From Clarkia xantiana subsp. parviflora (lineage: Eukaryota; Streptophyta; Magnoliopsida; Myrtales; Onagraceae): a stretch of DNA of 64,000 nt. The position numbers and the translations under genes are program-made. Where the stretch lies: assembly GCA_036873135.1 (NCBI GenBank), contig JAPTYO010000002.1:22346452-22410451 (forward strand). The letters are read 5' to 3'. Of the stretch, positions 23,914-32,864 are shown one piece after another (the first letter of the stretch is position 1; each line of letters starts with the position of its first letter). The notes beneath the pieces are model-generated. The model did no database searches and was not told the DNA's origin. It saw only the letters and a list, made by a program, of their open reading frames with translations.

Positions 23914-24520
23914 CGCCAGTTTCACTCCAAAGACATGAAACTACTCTACCTTCCCAACCCAATTCGGCGGTCTGTTCAATCATCATTAATTAACAGGAGT
24001 TGACTTTTGGATATATATGGAGCTATCTATTTTTTACAGTACTCGAACTTCCAGAAAATTGCACATAAAATTCACACTCATGACACCTGTGATGTGAGTG
24101 TCTTGGTTTTGTCAGTAGCTACATACATATAATCAAAAAGCAATTCAGATCATCGTTTTTTTTTTTCCTGAAAGACCGATATTATTACAAACCAAAAGAA
24201 ACAACAGCTATTGTGGAATGTTTGGACGAATCAAAATGTTCGTACACACCGTGTAGTATAGTATCATCCGTATATACATATATATATAAATCAAAGCAAC
24301 AAAAATAGCTTAGGGCAATAATAACACGACCATTACTTATCTTTTCACTTAGCGTAGGGGCAAAAAGGGCACGACAGTTTCTATACAGACAACGTGATGT
24401 AAGGCCTTAGTACAATACATAGTAGATAGTAAGCATTAGTAAATAAATAAGTCAAAATGATTGTTAACTTATTGATTGTCCAACCAATTAATTAGCAAAC
24501 ATCTAACCATTTTTCGCCAT
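23914..24520 (-). other. Displaced 3' flank of the ATI gene
   Basis: Before the copia insertion, the bases left of 24520 lay directly after the ATI stop codon on the minus strand. The part nearest the copia therefore probably held the ATI 3' UTR. No clear polyadenylation signal is evident. A T-run with short inverted flanks is at 24154-24170. No other gene seen. Confidence 0.5.
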
Positions 24521-24525
24521 CATCT

Positions 24526-24857
24526 TGTTGGATATGGGCTTCTGGCCTGATTGCTGGTGTCTTGTGTTTAGCAAGCTGGGCCTTGTTCATTTGGGCCTTT
24601 GTTGTTCTTGTTAAGTGATTGTTTGTCCGTTTAGGACTTGATTGTAGTTTTTCTTTTGTTTGTGGGACTGATTCCTTCGTTGTATGAACTCTGGGGTTAA
24701 ACCTAGGACTTAGGTCTGGGGTTTCCCTATATAAGTGCTTTTAAAGGTGAAAGGGTACCACTTGAAGGAATTACCCTTAGTGATCCGCAATTGCTCTGCT
24801 GTTCTTTTCTTCTCCTTGCCAATTCCAATTCTAGGGTTAGGGTTTCTAAGTTTTACA
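24526..24857 (+). repeat. Left (5') LTR of the copia element
   Basis: 332 bp with TG...CA ends. The TATA box lies about 120 bp before the LTR end and is followed by the probable leader. Confidence 0.95.
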
Positions 24858-24870
24858 TGGTATCAGAGCC
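24858..24870 (+). other. Primer-binding site of the copia element
   Basis: TGGTATCAGAGCC, complementary to the 3' end of initiator methionine tRNA, immediately after the LTR. Confidence 0.9.
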
Positions 24871-25164
24871 AAATGAGGATTCCCGTTCAGTTTTCCCTCG
24901 ATTCTTCACCCCTGAACCTTCCTTGATCACGCCATGGTGAAATCCTCTCTGTTTCCTCAACCCAAAACTCTCCATCTCCCACGATTCGTTGCCTCGATTC
25001 TTTTCACCACTTCCTTTCATTTCGTCTGAATTGAAAGGTTCGTTCTTCTGGTGCTTGTGGCGATTCGCCTTCCGGATCCCGTGTATACTTTCTTCCTTGG
25101 CTTCGTCACTTCGCAACGCTTCGGATTCTTCGGGTGCCTTCTTGAGCCTTTTTCTTCCTGAGCG

Positions 25165-27750
25165 ATGGTGAAGGACGATGATCAGAAAAGTCCAACCGGA
25201 AAGGCGATTATGGTCGATCTTGCCAGCAAAGAGTATAAGGATGCCATGTCACTGGTAGATGCTTTTCATCCTTTATTCTTGCACCCTAGTGATAATCCTG
25301 CTGCTAGGATGACCTCTATTGTTTTGACTGGGCAAGAAAACTATGCTAAGTGGAGTCGTGCTATACGATTCATGCTTACTGGCAAGAACAAGTATGGATT
25401 TGTGACTGGTACATGTTTGCGAAGTAGCTTTGATCCTGTTTTTCATGAACTCTGGGATCGTTGCAATGCTGTTGTCTTTGGTTGGATTATGAGTTCCATA
25501 TCTGATGATCTTGCTAGCACCATCATGTATTCAGAGGATGCGTTCTCTGCGTGGAAAGATTTGCGTCAACGATTCAGCAAAGCTAGTGGATCTAGAACGT
25601 ATCAACTACACAGAGAGATTGTCCTCACTAGACAAGGATTGGACTCCATATCGTCCTTCTTTACAAGACTTAGGCTTCTCTGGTCTGAGTTTGACTCTGT
25701 ATGTGATTTGCCTCATATAGACGGAGATGTTTTTGCCAAACACATTGAACATCGTGAGAATCTCCGTCTATTTCAGTTTCTAATGGGGCTCAGTGATAGC
25801 TACTCCAACATAAGAAGCAACCTATTGCTGTGGGATCCTCTCCCCACAGTGAACCAAGCCTACAATCTTTTGATGGCTGAAGAGAGTCAAAAAGGAATAA
25901 CATCAGAAATTGCAGGCTCTGTTGAGGTGGCTCAATCCAATGTTGTTGAGAAAGCTAAAGGGAGTACCAATCTTGAATGCACATTCTGTCATAAGAAAGG
26001 GCACAATTATGATCGTTGCTTTTCTCGAGGTTGTGACTTTTGTGGGAAGAAAGGTCACGCAAAAGACAATTGTTTCAAACTCAAGGCCAAGGGCAATCCA
26101 CCCAAGGCTAATTCTGGACTCCTTAGTAGCACTGGGATGGATACCTCTCAAGGGAATTCAAACCAAGGGGGGGTGACACTCAGCAAAGACCAGTTCGAGA
26201 AGCTATTGCAATCAATAGGAACAGCTGGTAGGACTGCCTTCATTGCAGATGCTGCTGCTGAACCTATGGAGGCACAAGCAAACACAGCTGGTATGACACT
26301 AACTTCCTCCTCCCTTAGTTTGCATGATAATTGGATCCTTGATACTGGTGCCACTAATCACATGAGTTCTAGAAATGATTGGTTAGAAAATAGAAGGAAT
26401 CTCTCTGGAACTAAAGTCCATCTTCCTAATGGTGGTTTTTCTTTTATAAAGGAAACTGGGACATACATTTTTAACAGAGACAAAAGGTTGCAAAATGTTT
26501 TACATATCCCTGATTTTAAATTCAATCTCTTATCCATTTCTAAACTTACCAGAGATTTGAATTGTACAGCAACCTTTTATCCTAATTTTGCTATTCTGCA
26601 GGACCTCTCAAATGGGAGGGTCTTGGGGACTGGAACTGAAAGCTCAGGTCTTTATTTTTTCAATAAAAATTGTACAAATACTGATGTCTCTTGTGGTTTT
26701 GTTTCTGTTAATAATGCCCTTCTATGGCACAAAAGATTTGGACATGCCTCCTTAAAAGCCTTACAGCATTTGGACAATTTATCTTTTCCTGAGAATAAAG
26801 CTGTTGTTGTTGATAACTGTCATGTTTGTCCCAAAGCAAAAATAATAAGAAATCGATTTCCCAGTTCAAATTCCAGAGCTGATTCCATCTTTGATTTGGT
26901 GCATTGTGATGTTTGGGGTCCATATCATTGTCCAACTTATGATGAGAAAAATTATTTTTTAACCCTTGTGGATGATCACTCACGTGTTACTTGGATTTAT
27001 CTGATGCAATTCAAATCTGATGTGGCCTTGATTTTAAGAGATTTTCTGTCCTTGGTTGAAACTCAATTTGGAAAAATTGTCAAGTGTTTCAGAACTGACA
27101 ATGGTGGTGAATTTTTCAGTGATTACATCAAAGATCTTTTCCTAAAAAAGGGCATTATTCATCAAAGCTCTTGTTCTTATACGCCCCAACAAAATGGCAG
27201 GGTTGAAAGAAAACATAGACACCTTTTAGAGGTGGCCAGAGCTCTTAAATTACAGGCTTTTATTCCTAATCGTTTCTGGGGAGAATGTGTTCTTACTGCT
27301 TGCTATATCATTAACATGTTACCAACAAAAATCTTGAATGGAAAGTCTCCTCTTGAAATATTTTCTGGAAAAAAACCTGTATTTTCCCATTTAAGGGTCT
27401 TTGGATGCCTCTGTTATGCAAAAAATATGTTGGTGACTGACAAGTTCTCTTCTAGAGCTATCCCTTCTGTTTTTATGGGATATTCAACAGTTAAGAAAGG
27501 ATATAGACTCTATGATTTAACCACTCATAAGTTTTTTATAAGCAGAGATGTTCGTTTAATGAGAGCATCTTTCCCTTTCAACATAGAGAACCTGATCAGA
27601 TGCCCATATTTTTTGAGCACAATTTCTTTGAAGATTCCAATGATACAACCACTTTTGACATTTCTAATATTGAGGAATCAAACCCCCTGCCATTTATTGA
27701 GAAAACAAAGGCTGCTGTTCCTGATGTTGTTCATTCAGAGGATGAGTTAA
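25165..27750 (+). CDS. Copia Gag-protease-integrase ORF
   Basis: 861 residues. The N-terminal gag domain has TGQENYAKWSRAIRFML (Retrotran_gag_3 / UBN2 type). Two CCHC-type knuckles lie at about 272-310 (CTFCHKKGHNYDRC, CDFCGKKGHAKDNC). The protease active site DTGA is near 393. The GAG-pre-integrase has LLWHKRFGHASL, and the integrase core has HCDVWGPYH (first Asp about 583) and DNGGEFF (second Asp about 645), followed by its Glu. The frame leaves the family at about codon 798. A T run at 27555-27557 is one base short relative to family spacing, so the last 60 or so residues are out of frame. In most copia elements this ORF and the next are one polyprotein. Confidence 0.93.
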   Translation: MVKDDDQKSPTGKAIMVDLASKEYKDAMSLVDAFHPLFLHPSDNPAARMTSIVLTGQENYAKWSRAIRFMLTGKNKYGFVTGTCLRSSFDPVFHELWDRCNAVVFGWIMSSISDDLASTIMYSEDAFSAWKDLRQRFSKASGSRTYQLHREIVLTRQGLDSISSFFTRLRLLWSEFDSVCDLPHIDGDVFAKHIEHRENLRLFQFLMGLSDSYSNIRSNLLLWDPLPTVNQAYNLLMAEESQKGITSEIAGSVEVAQSNVVEKAKGSTNLECTFCHKKGHNYDRCFSRGCDFCGKKGHAKDNCFKLKAKGNPPKANSGLLSSTGMDTSQGNSNQGGVTLSKDQFEKLLQSIGTAGRTAFIADAAAEPMEAQANTAGMTLTSSSLSLHDNWILDTGATNHMSSRNDWLENRRNLSGTKVHLPNGGFSFIKETGTYIFNRDKRLQNVLHIPDFKFNLLSISKLTRDLNCTATFYPNFAILQDLSNGRVLGTGTESSGLYFFNKNCTNTDVSCGFVSVNNALLWHKRFGHASLKALQHLDNLSFPENKAVVVDNCHVCPKAKIIRNRFPSSNSRADSIFDLVHCDVWGPYHCPTYDEKNYFLTLVDDHSRVTWIYLMQFKSDVALILRDFLSLVETQFGKIVKCFRTDNGGEFFSDYIKDLFLKKGIIHQSSCSYTPQQNGRVERKHRHLLEVARALKLQAFIPNRFWGECVLTACYIINMLPTKILNGKSPLEIFSGKKPVFSHLRVFGCLCYAKNMLVTDKFSSRAIPSVFMGYSTVKKGYRLYDLTTHKFFISRDVRLMRASFPFNIENLIRCPYFLSTISLKIPMIQPLLTFLILRNQTPCHLLRKQRLLFLMLFIQRMS

Positions 27751-29579
27751 TAATTAACTCTGATGAAATTGTTCCAAATGATGAAGTAGGACATACCTCT
27801 GATGGTCTTTCCACTGATGTTGTGCAATCTGTTCCAGAACAGACTGTTAGCAGGTTTGGTAGGGTGGTTAAGCCACCTATTTGGAAGAAAGACTATGTCA
27901 CAAATATTGCTTCTACTGATCATTCTCTTAAAAACTATCTCTCTTATAATTCTTTATCTGACAATTATCAGTGCTACTTAACCTCCTTTTCTGGAATTGT
28001 TGAGCCTGATAGTTATTTTGAGGCAGCAAAAGATAAGGCCTGGGTACAGGCCATGCAGGATGAGTTGAAAGCCTTAGAAGAGAATGGGACTTGGATGCTT
28101 GTTCCTTTACCTAAAGGAAAAACTGCTATTGGCTGTAAGTGGGTCTATAAACTCAAATATAAGTCTGATGGTAGCCTAGAAAGATATAAAGCTAGACTAG
28201 TTGCCAAGGGTTTCAAACAAAAATATGGGATTGATTATTATGAGACCTTTTCCCCTGTAGTTAAAATGAACACAGTGAGAACTGTGCTTGCTTTAGCTTC
28301 AATTTTCAAATGGCCTTTATACCAAATGGACGTTTACAATGCTTTTCTACAAGGAGATCTTCAGGAAGAAGTCTATATGACTGTTCCTGAGGGCTTTGGT
28401 AATCAAGGGGGGATGGTTTGTAGATTACTCAAATCCCTGTATGGTTTAAAGCAGGCTAGTAGGCAGTGGAACATTAAACTTACTGAATCCCTTATTGCTG
28501 GTGGTTTTACTCAATCTAAATATGATTATTCACTGTTTACTAGATCTGTTGGCAATCAGTTTGTTCTTATATTGGTCTATGTTGATGATCTGCTTATATC
28601 TGGGAATAGTGTTGTCTTGATTACTGAGTTAAAGCAACTTCTGACCAACAATTTTAAGATGAAAGACTTAGGTGAATTGAGATATTTTTTGGGCATAGAA
28701 ATATTAAGGTCTCCTGCTGGCATTATTCTTTCTCAAAGAAAATATGCCCTAGATCTGATTTCATCTATTGGTCTTTCTGCTGCTAGAGTTGCCAAAACTC
28801 CCATGGAGTCCAACCTGAAGTTAACTTCAAGGTCATATGATAGTCATTTTGGTTTAAACCAAGATGACAAACCCCTAAGTGATGTCACTCTTTATAGAAG
28901 ACTGATAGGGAAGCTGCTTTACCTAACCATTACTAGACCAGACATTAGCTTTTCTGTTAGGCACTTGAGCCAGTTCATGCAGGATCCTAAAGTATCCCAT
29001 TGGGAAGCAGCTCTCAGAATTGTTAAGTTTGTAAAGAAGGAGGTAGGTAAAGGTATATTTCTAGACTCACAGTCATTGCCTGTTCTTGTTAGCTCGTGTG
29101 ATTCAGATTGGGGCAGTTGCTTAGAGACACGCAGGTCTATTACAGGTTATTGTGTTAAATTAGGTCAGTCATTAATATCCTGGAAAGTCAAGAAACAAAG
29201 CACTGTCTCTAAGTCATCTGCTGAGTCTGAATACAGGAGCATTGCTGACTTACTAAAAGAAATTTTGTGGCTAAGAGGGTTATTACAGGAGTTAAATTTT
29301 CCTCAATCCACTCCTACTGTTATTTTTTGTGACAACGAGTCTGCGATTAAGATAGCAACCAATCCTGTGTTCCATGAAAGGACAAAACACATTGAGATTG
29401 ATTGCCATCTTATTCGAGACAGGATCATTGATGGTTCAGTTGTGCTTAAGTCTGTGCAGACAACAGAACAGGAGGCTGATATATTCACTAAGGCCTTAGG
29501 GGGAGCTCAGCATTTTTATCTGTCCAAGAAGCTAGGACTCAAGAATGTTTTCAAGGGTCCTTTGTCGGATGAAGTGTGA
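27600..29579 (+). CDS. Copia reverse transcriptase-RNase H ORF
   Basis: 659 residues, overlapping the previous ORF by 151 bases in another frame. Reverse transcriptase motifs are GCKWVYKLKYKSDG, LVAKGFKQKYGIDYYETFSPV, the catalytic YVDDLL near 327, and LGELRYFLGIEI. RNase H has SDWGSCLETRRSITGYC, SSAESEYRSIADLLKEI and FCDNESAIKIA, ending near HLIRDRI. All catalytic motifs look intact. The ATG at 27600 is only the first Met in frame. The natural product would come from the polyprotein. Confidence 0.93.
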   Translation: MPIFFEHNFFEDSNDTTTFDISNIEESNPLPFIEKTKAAVPDVVHSEDELIINSDEIVPNDEVGHTSDGLSTDVVQSVPEQTVSRFGRVVKPPIWKKDYVTNIASTDHSLKNYLSYNSLSDNYQCYLTSFSGIVEPDSYFEAAKDKAWVQAMQDELKALEENGTWMLVPLPKGKTAIGCKWVYKLKYKSDGSLERYKARLVAKGFKQKYGIDYYETFSPVVKMNTVRTVLALASIFKWPLYQMDVYNAFLQGDLQEEVYMTVPEGFGNQGGMVCRLLKSLYGLKQASRQWNIKLTESLIAGGFTQSKYDYSLFTRSVGNQFVLILVYVDDLLISGNSVVLITELKQLLTNNFKMKDLGELRYFLGIEILRSPAGIILSQRKYALDLISSIGLSAARVAKTPMESNLKLTSRSYDSHFGLNQDDKPLSDVTLYRRLIGKLLYLTITRPDISFSVRHLSQFMQDPKVSHWEAALRIVKFVKKEVGKGIFLDSQSLPVLVSSCDSDWGSCLETRRSITGYCVKLGQSLISWKVKKQSTVSKSSAESEYRSIADLLKEILWLRGLLQELNFPQSTPTVIFCDNESAIKIATNPVFHERTKHIEIDCHLIRDRIIDGSVVLKSVQTTEQEADIFTKALGGAQHFYLSKKLGLKNVFKGPLSDEV

Positions 29580-29616
29580 AGAAGTACTGCTTTCAGATAT
29601 GTCACTGCGTCTCCAG

Positions 29617-29628
29617 CTTGAAGGGGGG
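29617..29628 (+). other. Polypurine tract of the copia element
   Basis: TTGAAGGGGGG directly before the right LTR, where second-strand synthesis is primed. Confidence 0.8.
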
Positions 29629-29960
29629 TGTTGGATATGGGCTTCTGGCCTGATTGCTGGTGTCTTGTGTTTAGCAAGCTGGGCCTTGTTCATTTGGGCC
29701 TTTGTTGTTCTTGTTAAGTGATTGTTTGTCCGTTTAGGACTTGATTGTAGTTTTTCTTTTGTTTGTGGGACTGATTCCTTCGTTGTATGAACTCTGGGGT
29801 TAAACCTAGGACTTAGGTCTGGGGTTTCCCTATATAAGTGCTTTTAAAGGTGAAAGGGTACCACTTGAAGGAATTACCCTTAGTGATCCGCAATTGCTCT
29901 GCTGTTCTTTTCTTCTCCTTGCCAATTCCAATTCTAGGGTTAGGGTTTCTAAGTTTTACA
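29629..29960 (+). repeat. Right (3') LTR of the copia element
   Basis: 332 bp, no difference from the left LTR seen by eye. Followed directly by the CATCT target duplication, whose last base is the first plus-strand base of the ATI stop codon. Confidence 0.95.
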
Positions 29961-29964
29961 CATC

Positions 29965-31059
29965 TTAGCTGTCTCCTGAGGTACTGCTTCTTATTATTGA
30001 ACCGCGGCGCTGTCCACCCACGATCACGTCTTTGATCCGATACATGGAACCCAGCATCCTTCCAATCTTCTGCGAACAAGCCAGCCAAAACAAAATGAAG
30101 TACATATATATATGTGGTGTAAAAAAACATCATAGTAGTAGTGTCAATTGCAGACTTGCACTATGTTCTCTCTCTCACAGATCTTATGGTCCATGCCATA
30201 GCTTAGGTTGCCATTAAGAAGTCTACTAATCACCCGATCTGTTTACAATCTACTGTAAAATCATGTTCACTGTAACATAACTCCTATGATGAAAAGAGTA
30301 ACATACCTCGTCCTTCAAGATTAAATGCCACTTAGACTGCAGAACTTGCCACCTTTCTTGCTGCCATCGCTTCCCAAGAATTACAAGACCCATTACAGCA
30401 GCAGCGATACAGATCGACCATAAGGCATTCGCATCTTTTGCGTGATTATATAAAGATGCGGCTCTCTTTTTCCACCAAGCTCCAGGGGGCAATTCAGATT
30501 CATAAAATTCATCATCATCGTCTTCTTTTATGGGATTAGATAACTGCGAAGGAAGGTCTAAATTATCATCACTTTCTTCTGTTAATTCTTCAAATGTTGG
30601 ACCACTGATACTGGTTTCATCTAATGAACTATCCGTGGCACTATAGTGGATTCCTTCCTCAAGCCCTGGTTTGTGGGTTGATAGATTAACGCCCTTCTCA
30701 TCAAAGAAATGTTTTTCTGCAAATTCATCATTAACAGTGTCAGAAGTGTGGTCTTTCTCATCCTTCACACCGGACTTACTTCCTCCCAGACCCAGTTTGG
30801 TGGTATCATAGCTGCCTTCCTGCTGTTCAGGAATTTCATTATCTTCGGCTTCCAGGGGTAGATTCTCATGTTGGCTAGGTGGAAATACAAAATGATCTGA
30901 CATAAATAAAGGACGAGATGTTGCAACTTCATCTTCAGTATTAACTTGGGTTCCTTCTACTTCATCTGGACCAGGAGAGGCTGGATACGCTGATGCAGTA
31001 AGTGACACAACTTCCCAATCATTTTTCCGTGTATTAGTGCCCTCTGCATCTTCATTATC
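29965..31059 (-). pseudogene. ATI: ATG8-interacting protein (ATI1/2-like), 5'-truncated, 3' UTR displaced
   Basis: ATI proteins are plant-specific ER/plastid-body receptors that bind ATG8 during selective autophagy. Two exons: 30307-31059 and 29965-30069 (stop TAA 29965-29967), intron 30070-30306 with GT-AG ends, phase 0. Family landmarks: NDWEVVSLTASAY, whose WEVV is the expected ATG8-binding motif; SDHFVFPPSQHENLPLE; FFDEKG; LPPGAWWKKRAASLY; a single membrane span near WSICIAAAVMGLVILGKRW; RWQQERWQVLQSKW; and the basic C-terminus GRMLGSMYRIKDVIVGGQRRG. About 285 codons remain with no internal stop. The first one or two codons and the promoter are missing. Homology stops at 31059/31060 where a truncated LTR begins, and the frame continues into LTR sequence without an ATG. 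The copia element sits immediately after the stop. Confidence 0.85.
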
Positions 31060-31726
31060 AGTAGGCCTCGTGAAAAGTCTGGAAGGCCCAGAGGTCCAGC
31101 ACGAAGGGCTTCGACTCTAGTGGTCCCGATGTATGAGCTGAATGCTCCCGATGAGAAGCCTCTGAGTAGGCCCCGATATGCCTTAGTAAAGGCCCGATAA
31201 TAAAGCCCCGCAGAGGCTGGACCCGTCCCGTAGAGACTGAAGGTCCTGGGTCGACAGGAGTCGGGACTTGTGATCAGAGGATAAAGACCGAGAAACCCGC
31301 CTACTAGATAGAGTAGTGGGAGACGGTTAGAGATAAAGATAAATTCCCCGAGATACGCAGGGCGTGCCCGAGATACGCGGAGTACGGGTAAGATACGCGG
31401 AGTGTGGGGCAAGATATATGGAATCCCAACCGAGATATGCGGAATCGTGGCGAGATACACAGAATCATGGGTAAAACTGCCAGGCGCAGTAACAGGTAAG
31501 TGAGTAACTTCCCCTCCTATATAAAGGAGGAAGTTACCTCAGAAAACCATCATCTAATACGAACTTAGACTTTTTGCTTACCACCCATTGATCACATACT
31601 CATTTAAGCATCGGAGAGGGATTCTGGGTCACCACCCAGGTCATCCCCTTTTGCAGGATTACGCGGAGCCCAGGAGTCCAGAGCTTTCCGTCAAGGACGT
31701 AACGGAGCTTCGCCCGTGATCCAACA
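31060..31726 (+). repeat. 5' LTR of the Tat element, truncated at its outer end
   Basis: Matches 39568-40265 but lacks the first ~60 bp and a ~30-bp stretch found near 39757. It carries TATATAAA at 31518-31525 and six degenerate ~25-bp units of the form GAGATACGCGGAxTxxGGG (about 31345-31470). Ends GATCCAACA, then TTGGCGTCGTCTGTGGGAAA. Confidence 0.88.
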
Positions 31727-31780
31727 TTGGCGTCGTCTGTGGGAAACTTACAAAAAGTCAAGATAATTTCTACCAGATCA

Positions 31781-32602
31781 ATGGCCGGTGGTGGCAAGAA
31801 GAAGCAAGTTCAGGCTGGCAGTTTTCGTCCCGCAGGAACTGTGAATTCCCCGTTGCCGGAACGTGTTGCTGAACAAGGTGAGAACCCCGCTCTTTCCCAG
31901 ACAGGGGGGCAGGGTGATGGCTATGAGGTCTCAGTCCGAGACACAGAGAGGAACAGGCAGGATGTCCCGCGTAGGGAGGAAGATGAGGCTCCCCCGAACC
32001 CGGTGGGCCATGGAGGAGAAGGAGTCCCGCGAAGGGAAGAAGGGTCGTCTTCGAACTCGGAGTTGGCCAAGGCAGTAGCAGATGCTATGCCCATGTTCTT
32101 GGCTGCCATGGAGGCCTTGTTGGACAAGAGAGAGGCCGCCAGGAGGGCGGAGGAGTTGCCTCCGCGAGAAGAATTACCACCACCCCCGCCGAGGGTGGAC
32201 CCAGAGGAACAGGAGGTTCCGCCCAGGAGCAAGGGTAAGGAACCAGCACACCTGGAGAAGTTCGTGGTTGACGGCCCAGGACCAGTGCAAAATAGGACCA
32301 TTCCCCTGAATGGCCCCATCACCCCCGATCAGGTGGTGAAAATCGTAAGCATCTGCATGGGTGATCAGAAGCAGATGACATCGGAGTTGAGGGATCGGTC
32401 CAGCCATCCTTTCGTGCCGCGGCTGATAGATACCGTCGCCCCGCCCGGGCTAGGTATTCCGACCATCAAGGAGTATGATGGTGAAGGGGACCCAGTTCGC
32501 CACGTGCAGAGGCATGTCCAGGCCTGTATGGGACGAACATCGAACGATGACCTCATATGCTCATTATTCCCGATAACCCTGGGAGAAAGGGTCATGACTT
32601 GA
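31781..32602 (+). pseudogene. Tat gag, N-terminal part, ended by a nonsense codon
   Basis: Starts MAGGGKKKQVQAG and is rich in P, E and R. The retrotransposon-gag homology begins at about IPTIKEYDGEGDPVRHVQRH. A TGA at 32600-32602 interrupts the conserved segment that continues in the same frame with FFSLPPGCITCWADMHDRFIKQYQ. Confidence 0.85.
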
Positions 32603-32864
32603 TTCTTCAGCCTCCCGCCAGGATGCATCACGTGCTGGGCTGATATGCACGACCGCTTCATCAAGCAGTACCAGGGTAGGAGGCATCTTTTGAAGAGTGT
32701 GAGTTCCTTGACCCAGGTGGTGCAGAGACCCGATGAATCGTTGGCATACTACTACCAACGATTCACTGCTAGTGCTGCGGAGATTGATGAAGAAATCTCG
32801 GAGGGAGAGACAATCCGTACTTTCCTGCGGAACTTGAGCGCTCCGCAGCGTAGCCGCGAAGGCC
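32603..32864 (+). pseudogene. Tat gag, middle part, frame break at its end
   Basis: Continues gag in the same frame as the part before the TGA (DRFIKQYQGRRHLLKSV, RPDESLAYYYQRF). At about 32850-32868 the homology moves to another frame, which carries on in the long ORF. Confidence 0.8.

Larger units (their letters stand above)
24526..29960 (+). mobile_element. Ty1/copia LTR retrotransposon, very young
   Basis: Two 332-bp LTRs (24526-24857, 29629-29960) read identical base for base by eye. Both start TGTTGGATATGGG and end TTTTACA, each with a TATATAAG promoter box (24729-24736, 29831-29838). The 5-bp target duplication CATCT lies at 24521-24525 and 29961-29965. A primer-binding site for initiator tRNA-Met (TGGTATCAGAGCC) follows the left LTR and a purine tract precedes the right one. 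Integrase precedes reverse transcriptase, the copia order. Confidence 0.97.

Noticed and set aside
27560..27750. Last ~60 residues of the first copia ORF as a real C-terminus
   Set aside because: Out of frame relative to the conserved family sequence, which continues in the other frame. Result of the frame break.
31059..31065. Tat 5' LTR edge taken as the true LTR start at AGTAGGCC
   Set aside because: Lacks a TG start and a polypurine tract upstream of its partner. The partner LTR starts 60 bp earlier at TGATGGG after a purine tract, so the left LTR is truncated.
30957..31460. 167-codon minus-strand ORF across the ATI/LTR joint
   Set aside because: Most of it is antisense LTR sequence, and it joins ATI in the wrong frame. 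Does not restore an ATI start.
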